From positions 5,528,001 through 5,592,000 of the forward strand of contig CP114483.1 in NCBI GenBank assembly GCA_027186245.1: DNA of 64,000 nucleotides, written 5' to 3'. The position numbers and the translations under genes were made by a program. The stretch comes from Coriaria nepalensis (lineage: Eukaryota > Streptophyta > Magnoliopsida > Cucurbitales > Coriariaceae). Every line of letters begins with the position of its first letter. Position 1 is the first letter of the stretch. Below the pieces are notes generated by a model. That model saw only the letters and a list, made by a program, of their open reading frames with translations. It did no database searches and was not told the origin of the DNA. This document shows, in pieces, positions 55,159-64,000 of this stretch.

Positions 55159-56230
55159 GTGAGATATATTCTTGATCTAAGAAGAAATTTAATATCACTT
55201 GGTACTCTTGATGATTATGGTTGTTCTTATATTCCTGAGAATGGTTGTATGACTGTCTATAGAAATATGAAACCTATGTTAAAGGGCATTAAGAAAAATA
55301 GATTATATGTGTTGTGTGGATTTTATTTCCACTCAAGAACAGATACTCCTTGATCTCATCTAACCCTATTAAGACATATACTTAACACTTGAGATTAGGC
55401 CATATGAGTGAAAAAGGTATATCTGTTTTGAGTAAACAAGGATTGCTTGGAAATGTTTCAACTAGCACCTTATCATTCTGTGAAACTTGCATTCTAGGTA
55501 AGCAACATAGGAAAAGTTTTTCAAATGGCATACATCTGTCTAAAAACTGACTAGAATATGTTCATTATGATTTGTGGGGACCTGAAAAGGTCACTTCACA
55601 TGGTGGGAATAGATTTTTCTTGTCAATAGTGGATGATTTTTCTAGAATGGCTTGGGTATACCTACTTAAGTCTACGGATGAAACTTTAGAAAAGTTTAAG
55701 ACTTGGAAAAATCTGGTAGAAAATTAAATAGATAGAAAGGTTAAGACTCTTAGGACTGATAATGGTCTAGAGTTTTGTAATACTGTTTTTGATAATTACT
55801 GTAATGAAAAATGCATACTTAGACATAGGACAGTCATAAAGACAGCTCAAAAAAATGGGGTGGCCGAGAGAATGAATAGAACTTTGTTAGAAAAAGTTAG
55901 ATGTTTACTATTCACTTCTGGTCTACCAAAAACCTTTTAGAGAGAAACGGTTAAGACAGTTGCTTATTTAGTTAGTAGGAGTCCATCTATTGCAATTAAC
56001 CTAGAGTGTCCTATAGGAAAATGGAATAATAGAACACCAAATTTAAGTTACTTAAGGGTATTTGAGTGTCTAGCATATGCACATAAATCTGATGGGAAAC
56101 TGAACCCCAAGTCTCAAAAATATATTTTTCTTGGTTATGAAGAAGGGACCAAAGGTTATAGGCTATGGGATAAATAGACAGTAGGGGTCAAAATAATAAT
56201 GAGTAGGGATGTAGTATTTAGAGAATGTGA
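55159..56230 (+). pseudogene. Copia-G integrase (broken)
   Basis: The linker (RYILDLRRNLISLGTLDDYG) is at 55159-55220. The zinc finger region shows LGHMSEKGISVLSKQGLL and CETCILGKQHRKSF (about 55395-55525). The core keeps aspartates in HYDLWGPEKV and LRTDNGLEFCN, and the glutamate in NGVAERMNRTLLEK (55560-55890). The C-terminal part includes VFECLAYAHKSDGKLNPKS. At least four stop codons fall in this stretch, so no integrase can be made even though the catalytic residues survive. Confidence 0.85.
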
Positions 56231-56639
56231 TTTTTCGTGTTAGACTACTAACACCTCTATAGGTACATCTAGTGATGTTTCTACATCAGAAACAGTAAAT
56301 GAGGATGCTCAAATTGAGGTGGAGCATGCAACCATTGCAAGCCCATTGGGGCAGCAACAGAAGGGCAGCCCCCTCAATTTCCTGAACCCCGTGAGGATGT
56401 GCAAAACACAACTGAGGGTCAAGGAGGGGAATTTGATGCAACTTAGGTTTTAAAACCCTCTAACCATGATAATATAGTTGATTATCAATTGGTCAGAGAT
56501 AGAGGGAAAAGACAGGTTATTCCTAATTCGAGATACTCATATGTTGATTTAATATATACTGCTTTAATTGCTTGTTTAGATGTGCAGGGAACTGAACCTG
56601 CTGTTTATGAATCTACTATCACATCAAATGATAGTAAAT

Positions 56640-57330
56640 ATTAGCTTTTAGCCATGAAAGAAGAGATGTCTTCTCTTTGGACAAACAACACTTGGACTTT
56701 GGTTCGAAAGCCTCCAAATCATAAGTTGATTGATTGTAAATGGATTTATAAACTAAAAGAAGGAATTGCATCTATTGAACTAGTTAGATTTAAGGCTAGG
56801 TTAGTAGCAAAAGGTTTTACCCAAAGAGAGGGAATGGATTATCAGGAAATTTTCTCTCGAGTTGTACAATTCAAAACCACAAGAATGATGCTATCAATTG
56901 TTGCATATTTTGGCCTAGAATTAGAACAATTAGATGTAAAAACTGCTTTCTTGCATGGTGAGCTAGAAGAAACCATTTATATGAAACAACCTGTAGGATT
57001 TATAGGTATGAAAAATCCTGATTATGTATGTTTATTGAATAAATCTCTTTATGGTGTGAAACAGTCACCTAGACAATGGTATAAGAGATTTGATGCTTAT
57101 ATAATAAAAGTTGGTTTTATTAGAAGTAAGTTTGATACATATTTTTATTTTTATTTGTATGAAATTGATCCTGTTTATCTCCTTTTGTATGTAGATGATA
57201 TGTTACTGTTAAGTAAATCTAAATAAAAAATAAAAGACTTAAAAGAAAAACTGAGTTTAGAATCTGATATGAAGGAATTAGGAGACGCAAAGAAAATATT
57301 AAGAATGGAAATTCTTAGAGATAGATCTAA
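56640..57330 (+). pseudogene. Copia-G reverse transcriptase (broken)
   Basis: The open frame 56654-57226 covers most of [84 protein letters not shown] and LLLYVDDMLLLSKSK. Both parts of the catalytic site (D in LDVKTAF, and YVDD) are intact. A stop precedes it and another follows at 57224. The downstream part (MKELGDAKKILRMEI) is separated by a stop. Confidence 0.9.
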
Positions 57331-57333
57331 GAA

Positions 57334-58190
57334 TTGCTTAAACTACATCAAACTACTTACTTGAAAAAGGTTGCATCTAGATTCAATATGACAAATAGTA
57401 AACCAGTAAGTCTTCCTCTAGCAGGTCATTTTGTTTTGAGTAAACTACAATGTCCTAAAAATAAAACTAATAGTTTGAAAATGGAAGAGATACCTTACTG
57501 TAATGTCATTCGTTCTGTGATATACTCTATAATAAGTACTCGCCCAGATTTATCTTATGCAATATCTTTGTTAAGTAGGTTCATGTCAAACCCTAGTATT
57601 GATTATTGGGTAGCCTTAAAATGGTTACTCAGATATCTAAACTGTACTATTAATATCGATTTAACTTTTATGAAATGGTTTAATGATTTTTCTTTAGTTG
57701 GATTTGTAGACTCAAATTTTGCAGGGGATCGTGATTCACGCAAATCCACCACTGCTTATCAGTTTCTTCTTGGGGAAAATTGTATAAGCTGGAAATCTCA
57801 ATTATAGCCATTAGTGGCTCTCTCATCCATAGAGGCAAAATATATTGCCTTAATTGATGCTTTTAAGGAGGTTGTTTGGTTAAAGGGTATTCTAAAGGAA
57901 ATTGGGATACTTGAACAGTCTTGCACTATATATTATGATAGTCAAAGTCCAATACATTTGAGCAATAATCATGTTCATCACGAATGAACAAAACATGTGG
58001 ATGTGAGATTTCATTTCATAAGAGATCTTATTGCCAATGATATTGTGAAGGTTCTTAAGGTTTCTACTGAAACAAATCCAGCAGATATACGCACTAAGAT
58101 TGTGTTAGCAAGTTTAATCACTATTTGGGCTTGTTACATTTGGAGTAATTTGCTGATTACTCAAAAAATGGCTATGAGGGACTGATCATA
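57334..58190 (+). pseudogene. Copia-G RNase H region (broken)
   Basis: The frame 57334-57807 has PYCNVIRSVIYSIISTRPDL, GFVDSNFAGDRDSRKSTTAY and GENCISWKSQL, as in copia RNase H. A stop follows at 57805. The rest is recognisable in the same direction: LSSIEAKYIALIDAFKEVVW, HVDVRFHFIRDLIAND and TNPADIRTK. The AEY motif has become AKY. Confidence 0.85.
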
Positions 58191-58255
58191 TAATGGAGGC
58201 CTTAGCACTATGAAAGGAATTATAGAAGGGGTGGATTGTGCCTCAAGGTGGAGTT

Positions 58256-58891
58256 TGTTGGAATTGGGTGAGGCCCAATCAGAAGGTAAGGCATAAAATG
58301 AATTAATGGCCCATTAACCATTGGGCTGAACTAAACCCAACAGACTTTTCCGGGTCATAACCTAACCCAAAAGTATATATATTCATTACCTGGTTTTTGT
58401 TAAAAAGCAGCCGCTCATTCTCTACTTTCTCTCTCGCGTTTCTGAAGTCATGAGTATACTCTCTCCCTTTCTCTTGCGATTATGATTTGTCGATTGGGTA
58501 TGATTTTGACTTGATCTCTGGTTTGATCTTCTTGCTTCTGTTTCTGTAAAAGGTTTATGGTTCCTTTCTTCAAGATCTGTGTTTGATTTTCTGTTTTAAG
58601 GCTTTGTAGGTTTAAGATCTGTACTATTGTGGAATCTGTATTGTAATTTGTAAACTTGTACTGAAACTCTGATTATCGTGCTATTGGTTGCCGGTGATCT
58701 TTCCGGAGCCTATGGAGTAGGTTTTATGCCGAACCACGTAAAACTCTCATGTTCTTTTTATTATGTCATTTTGAAATTTTGGTTGCTTAAACTTTGATTA
58801 CAGAAAAAGAAGAAAAGAATATCTACAATATATGCCAATACTTCGTATGAGAAAGAAATTGTAAGAAAATATACTGAGTTAATTCCTAACA
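58256..58891 (+). repeat. Copia-G 3' LTR
   Basis: 636 bp matching 53044-53698. A purine-rich AAGGTGGAGTT precedes it. TTATG follows. Confidence 0.9.
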
Positions 58892-59042
58892 TTATGCAAT
58901 AGGTTGAGTTAACCAAATTTACCTTAAAGATATCACTAAAATAAGCCCATACCTATTGAGCTATTTCACTCACCATAAATAATGAAAATAACTCTCATAA
59001 CTCCTAAGAAAACAACATTTACAAGATGAAACTAGGGGTGGC

Positions 59043-60827
59043 TAGGAGTGCACAAAATAACCAGGATACTGAGAAACTAAACCGAACCAAAGAAACCGAA
59101 ACCAAATTTTCACCACCCGATGCACCCGATTTATATATATATCCTAACCGAGTTATCCGACCCGATATACCCGACTAGCACTTGGTTTCGGTTTACACAG
59201 TTTTCAGTTTTCCTCTTAGGGATCCAACATACTTTAAATCTTCATTCTTCTATCTTCACTCTTTGGTCTTTAGAGTTTAGTCTTCACTCTTCTCCTTCCT
59301 CAATGCTCAATGCTCATTACTTAGTTCACAAATCTTCAAATGATTCTTTCAAATTTTCTCACCATTCAAGGCTTCAAGCTCCTAAGCACTTGATTCGATC
59401 TTCGCTCTTCGATCTCTCATTCTAGTCCACCGAAAAATGAGGATTTTGAGCCCTAGCTTGCTCCCAGATTCAATTATTATTTTAGTAAACTTTATGGTGA
59501 GAAAGTGGTCGATAAAGTGAGCAATATAGTGAAAACATTATTGGAGAGGTTGTTTGAAGAGTATTCAAGAGAGGATCAAATTTGTCACGGTAGAAATGTG
59601 GAGCTGAATGACATAAATGAAGTAGAAACATCTCATAATCCTGTTGACTTTTTCTTGTCTGATTTGAAGAGGTCAAAAAGGAAAAAAGCTACAATAGAAT
59701 GTAGATATGAGTTAGAGACATACCTGAAGGAGGATGCGGAGAAAGATGATACAAATGTGCTTTCAGGTGGAGAGAAAATGTTAATCAATTTCTTATTTTA
59801 TCATGCATAGCTCAAGATGTACTGGCAATGCCTGTTTCTACTATTGCCTCTAAGTCAGCTTTTAGTACGGAAGATCGTATTTTGGATTCTTTTAGAAGTA
59901 GTTTCGCTCCAAGGACCATGGAGGCACTTGTATGTGCTCAAAATTGGTTTAGATTACTCAACTCAGACACCCTTATTGACTTGAATGCCTCAATGAAAGA
60001 GATTGCAGATTTAGAAGAGCTTGATATAGGTACAGTTTCTTTTTATCTTTTTCTGTGCTTTTTGAAAATTTTGAAGTTTTTATTTATTGATAATTTTACA
60101 TGTCTTTTTATGCTAGATATTGAAAGTAAGTTGAAAGAACATGGATTGACTGCATCCAAGGCTAATGGAGCAATTCTACAAGTAAGTTGTTGATCAATAT
60201 TAATTGTCTTATCTTACTTGATTGTACGTTTAATTTCATTTCCTTTTTCATAATTTTTAAAGGTATGGATTTCTTGCTTAAAGATTAGACATAATGGTGG
60301 AGGCTTAGATATTAGACATTAGGGTGGATTACATATTGCTTTTGTGTGTGCTTGCTCAGGTTCTTTGTTGGAGCGAACTATCATATATTGTAGATAAGGA
60401 CCGATTTTTCCCTACCTTGACCATGAGTTGTTTTTTTATCGGAACCTAACTTGTAATTATTTACATTTCGATTAATACAATATCTTTATTGGCTAAAATA
60501 GTATAGTACAAATAAGTGTAATATGATGTTACATGTAAAATAAAGTACAAAATAATAAGTAGCAAACTAGTATTATCATCACAGTATTACATAATTTAGA
60601 ATACAAATTGTCAAATATGAAAAATACAAACACACACACCACCACCGCAAAAAAAAAAAAAAAAAGAAAAGAAAACATACCTGACCTGACCCGTTGTTAC
60701 CGGGTCAGGCCTGTCGGTTTCACTGTTCATTCAGGTCAATTTCTTGGTTGCTAGAAATCGAAACCGATTAGGTCAGCTCAATTTTGAAACAAACCAAATT
60801 CGAGAAAATGAACCGTGTGCAGTCCTA
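59043..60827 (+). mobile_element. hAT transposon remnant with TIRs and 8-bp TSD
   Basis: The left tip TAGGAGTGCACA and the complement of the right tip TAGGACTGCACA match at 11 of 12 positions and have the form of plant hAT termini. The flanks GGGGTGGC (59035-59042) and AGGGTGAC (60828-60835) fit an 8-bp TSD with two transitions. Subterminal CCGAACC/GGTTCGG-like words are present at both ends (59080-59190, 60690-60800). Transposase remnants lie inside on the plus strand. Confidence 0.75.
59480..60195 (+). pseudogene. hAT transposase, C-terminal part (broken)
   Basis: hAT transposases cut and paste DNA as dimers. The frame 59505-59810 encodes the region before the dimerisation domain (KVSNIVKTLLERLFEEYSRE, ELETYLKEDAEKD). 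About 30 residues usually found between the L-Y-L-x-E and I-A-Q-D-V-L motifs are missing. After a frame change, the frame at 59828-60193 holds the hAT dimerisation domain: IAQDVLAMPVSTIAS, SAFSTEDRILDSFRSS, TMEALVCAQNWFR. This is close to the RICESLEEPER/zinc-finger BED type. The last ~50 codons may lie past an intron (donor at about 60029, acceptor at about 60115). The N-terminal BED finger and the catalytic first half are absent. Confidence 0.85.
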
Positions 60828-62080
60828 AGGGTGACCAACATGCGGGTCGGGCAATCATGGAACTGGTTTCCAGACCACCCGACTCATGGGTAGAGGGTTT
60901 TAATTGCAGAAGCTAACCACTCGACCCCAAAATATAACCATTTGAACCAACAGTAAAATTTTTCAGGAGGTTTGGTCGTTTTGGGCTGGTTAATTATTTG
61001 TTCTTAGATTGATCTGATTTATTTAAAAAAAAAATTGAAAATGAAAATAAATTGTATCATCTTTAGCCCTAACATAATAATGTCATATCATTTGATGGAT
61101 ATTTCAATTAAATAGGTGGGGCCATCATTAATAATAGCCTGAGTGAACTTAATTTTTTTTTAGGTGCGTGGCAAATTACCTCGGTTAAATGAATTTTTAG
61201 TAAAAGTCCTAAATCTAAAAAATATGGCAATTACGCCTCATGTATTATATATTAAGAAAGTAAATAAAAATGATGAAATTATCAACTTATCCCTTCTCTT
61301 TCCTACCAAAAACTTGAAATTACCCATAAACCATTAACTCGTTACCCAATTATCCCTCCCTACTATTTATACTCATGCCTTCATCACAATGTCACATTGA
61401 AGAAAAAGCAAGAAAAATGGAAAAAAGGAGAAACTACCATTCACCAAAAGATCGAGGGACCGCTCACAACCATCCATTATCTTCTCATCTACTAAGTCAA
61501 TCACCTCTTCCATTTTTCTATTTCGTATATTCCTCCAAGATTTCAACTTCATTTTTAATTATTTCTAAATTTCTAAACCACCAAATTTGATTAAGATATT
61601 TTTTATTTTATTTTTTGAAGTGCTCTCAGGCTCGCAAATTTATCCTACAGGTTTTTTCCCTTTCTTTATTTTTTATTATTTTATTTGTTTCGTCTTTCTC
61701 ACTGTCCTAGAACTTGCAGCGAACATTAATCTGGTGTTCGCAAGATGATGTTCAATATTTGGTTGACATGTTCGATCATAGTGTCATCATAATCAGTCTT
61801 GAAAAAATTGACATGGTTGCTTTCTATTTTATTCAGAATTTCAATCGTCGTTATGCACTTTTTGAAACTTGAGTTTTACTAACAAAGTTTTTCAATCATT
61901 GTTGCTATTTTAAACTCGAGAATTGACAAGTAGTCAATAGTGATAATCTTTGAGCTGGAGCTGACATAACTACGTGTTCATTTGACGAGTTAAACTTTTA
62001 CGATAAAATGTCAGAGTACATCAGCCTTCATGTCAGTCCCCCTTTTCTTAAGGTATAAACTGACATAATTACTTGCCCGA
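60828..62080. other. AT-rich DNA next to the hAT element
   Basis: Directly right of the hAT TSD, CCAACATGCGGGTCGGGCAA looks like the terminal region of another hAT-type element, perhaps the one into which this hAT inserted. From 61300 to 61620 there is a promoter-like CTATTTATACTC followed by a 71-codon frame without a motif; I see no convincing gene. Confidence 0.35.
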
Positions 62081-62570
62081 GATCTGTCCGACGTAATTAG
62101 ACCCACTATTTTTTCAAGTTAGCCCATCGAATTTGATGTATGATCTTACTCGATGACGCGCTACGAGTTTAATATTCTACTTTTTTTCTCATTTTACTAT
62201 AACCAAACAATGTTCGATGAAATCAAAATTTGCATCGATCGTCGCATACTCAGGATCGATACAGGCCGACATATTAAGTTGAGCTAAATCTGCTCCTAAA
62301 ATTCGATGATCGTCTTTCCTATGCGTTTGTCGATTATATTTAATGTTGAGCAAGCTTACTCGATTACTTTTCCGAGTTAACTCGCATACATCCCATGAAA
62401 TCAATATTTAGGTTGGTCCTCACATTATAAGGATCGATGACATCCGAAAAAATGAGGTCGATCTAAGTCGGTTCAGAAAAACATACGTCCGACTTTCCTG
62501 TGGAGTTTGACGACCAGATTTAATATCTGAGCTAACTCGATTGCATGTTACGAATTCAGTGGACCATTAA
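62081..62570. repeat. Diverged tandem duplication, period about 195 bp
   Basis: Blocks at about 62250-62385 and 62440-62560 share AGGATCGAT, then CGACNNTTTCCTNTG, GTTTGNCGA, ATTTAAT, TGAGC and ACTCGATT in the same order. A weaker third copy may start near 62085. The region is rich in TCGA words. Confidence 0.55.
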
Positions 62571-63313
62571 CTTGGGTACTACAACTAAATCGACATTAAG
62601 TTATGTACTCTTAAGCTTCTGAGGTAGCATCAATCATTTTTCACAGTATAAGCTCCACTCTTATTCTGTCGAGTTTTTGTAATTTTGATCGACTTTGAGG
62701 TCGAACTGGTTAGTATCTATGAGTAATTACACGATCACCTACAATTTTGATCTGTATTAATTGTCAGCTTATACACCCCCCCCCCCCCCCCTCGTATATT
62801 AGGCAACTACATTTCATAATATGTTTTTGTAAGGAATGGCAACTCCATTAGCATTTGCAACCGTCAATGGGGAATGGAAGGGCACACAATGCTGTTCAAC
62901 AGAGAGGACATCCTCGAAAATTTAAGCTCTCCAAACTAATTCTACTTACAAGGGGTTGTCAGAGTCCATCTACCAAATCTGATTTGTTGTAGTATCCATT
63001 AGAAATAAAAGATGAAGTTGATGTGCAAGTTTTTTTTTTTTTTCCTACTAGATACTGAATCGATAGATTCTAGGCCACAAATATGTGTGTGCTTGATCCT
63101 TACCTCGTAGAATGGGTAGAAGAGCAACTTGATTTTTCGAGGATCCACATTTTGGAGGACGAATATGGTCATGATACCCCATGAAATGAGGAGAACTTAG
63201 AGGGAGAGAAGGAAAACGATGAAAATAGAGTGAGTGAGAAGGAAAATAAGGAGAAAAGAGTGGGTGGGAAAGATAATGAGGATGAAAGAACATAAATTGG
63301 AAGGGATGCTGGT
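62571..63313. other. Non-coding DNA with a poly-C run
   Basis: A run of 16 C lies at 62776-62791. A purine-rich stretch at 63185-63300 (GAGAAGGAAAACGATG and variants) causes the 95-codon minus-strand frame at 63048-63335. No domain was recognised. Confidence 0.45.
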
Positions 63314-63400
63314 CACAGTAGTAAAGCCTACGCATGTGGCCTATCCTACAATTATGTCACAGTAGTAATGCCTACGCATGTGGCCTATCCTACAATTATG
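63314..63400. repeat. 44-bp direct tandem duplication
   Basis: CACAGTAGTAAAGCCTACGC through ATCCTACAATTATG occurs at 63314-63356 and again at 63358-63400 with one substitution (AAAG to AATG). Confidence 0.9.
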
Positions 63401-63705
63401 ACATATTCGATAACCTGTCAGTGGATGCTTTCACCCCTAGTACTATGGATGATGCTTCTTCTGCTCCACATAACCTAGATCCAAGTATGCATGCTTCTTC
63501 TTACTGGGTTTATCTAGATCCAATTGTTCCAAGCCCATGTCAACATGTTTACCATGTGTATCACCAGAACCCCCAACCCCGTGTAGTTAAAGTGGACACC
63601 CCAAGAAAAAGTGTAGAAACTACGACGGTCCCGGGCATAAAAGGAATAGTTGTTAGAGCCCAAGTTCAATACAGCAATTTTAATCCATTAACGGGTTTTC
63701 TTTAA
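63334..63705 (+). CDS. Unidentified short reading frame, 123 aa
   Basis: I do not recognise this frame. It begins inside the 44-bp duplication. After about residue 25 it has an ordinary composition: DNLSVDAFTPSTMDDASSAP, YWVYLDPIVPSPCQHVYHV, PGIKGIVVRAQVQYSNFNPL. It ends at TTTTCTTTAA. Codon composition is less AT-rich than the flanks, which is why I list it. There is no signal peptide, no membrane helix, no detectable upstream promoter and no supporting neighbour. It may be an exon of a longer gene, a transposon fragment or chance. Confidence 0.25.
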   Translation: MWPILQLCHSSNAYACGLSYNYDIFDNLSVDAFTPSTMDDASSAPHNLDPSMHASSYWVYLDPIVPSPCQHVYHVYHQNPQPRVVKVDTPRKSVETTTVPGIKGIVVRAQVQYSNFNPLTGFL

Positions 63706-64000
63706 AAGATTTTTTATTGTTTGATTGTTTATTTTCATTAATTATATAATATTATTATTGATTGTTAGAGCCCATTTGATTTGATTATCTCGAACGTTGT
63801 TTATAAGTGACATTTCATTACTTGTTGAATGCAATTTATTACTTTTTATAAAAAAGGATCATCATTATAAAAAATTATAAAGCTATTGATTCGATTTAGT
63901 GCAAACTCCTAAGAATGAGCTACCTCATGGTCAATGACTTCTTTCAGCTTTCTTCAGTTAGTTCACTATATTACCCCTCTGGACTAAATAGTTGAATAGT

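Larger units (their letters stand above)
53044..58891 (+). mobile_element. Copia-G: complete but degenerate Ty1/copia element
   Basis: LTRs 53044-53698 and 58256-58891 both start TGTTGGAATTGGGTGAGG and end ATTCCTAACA. A perfect TTATG duplication flanks the element (53039-53043, 58892-58896). A primer site and all pol domains are present in order, but many stops and shifts break the frame. The LTRs differ at many sites and in length (655 and 636 bp), so the insertion is much older than copia-E. Confidence 0.95.

Overview
The window looks like a repeat-rich intergenic stretch of a flowering-plant (eudicot) nuclear genome. Reasons: Ty1/copia and Ty3/gypsy LTR retrotransposons with plant-type primer sites, a hAT transposase, degenerate TTTAGGG (plant telomere-type) arrays, GT-AG introns, very high AT content, and a fragment of the plant chloroplast NicO (high-affinity nickel transport) family. 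A cucurbit-like source is only an impression. There is no bacterial-style operon, and no rRNA, tRNA or CRISPR was recognised. The only long intact reading frame is a retrotransposon polyprotein.

Layout. 1-6.3 kb: a truncated copia LTR, a DUF1985-like fragment, several minisatellites and an unidentified, broken minus-strand coding region. 6.3-31.4 kb: a degenerate telomere-like array split by one old copia element (copia-A, 6858-30841, flanked by GGTTT). Copia-A has been colonised in turn. Gypsy-B sits in its 5' LTR on the minus strand. A gypsy-C solo LTR (19636-28754) sits just before its polypurine tract. Copia-D (22133-28331, minus strand, TSD TTACG) sits inside gypsy-C. 31.4-37.2 kb: a higher-order tandem repeat, AT-rich DNA, a possible transit-peptide exon, and a receptor-kinase-like transmembrane exon cut at 37199.

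37.2-43.3 kb: copia-E, with an unbroken 1317-codon gag-pol and near-identical LTRs. It is preceded by a 114-bp copy of its own 3' internal end, which suggests a truncated tandem or a recombinant. 43.3-51.4 kb: an exon-like Ser/Pro segment, a solo copia LTR with decayed TSD, a threefold ~830-bp tandem duplication, a deleted gypsy-F, and the last two exons of a NicO-type gene directly behind gypsy-F. 51.4-64 kb: an RNase H-like LINE fragment interrupted by degenerate copia-G (TSD TTATG), then a hAT element with recognisable TIRs and 8-bp TSD, then AT-rich DNA with diverged repeats and one unidentified short reading frame.

The elements do not form a pathway; the biology visible here is successive insertion, LTR-LTR recombination, microhomology deletion and local duplication. 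The order of events can be read from which TSD is broken by which element. Host genes survive only as fragments (NicO 3' end, receptor-kinase TM exon, DUF1985 piece, unidentified minus-strand exons). Copia-E is the only element with a complete polyprotein. Element letters A to G are my own labels.
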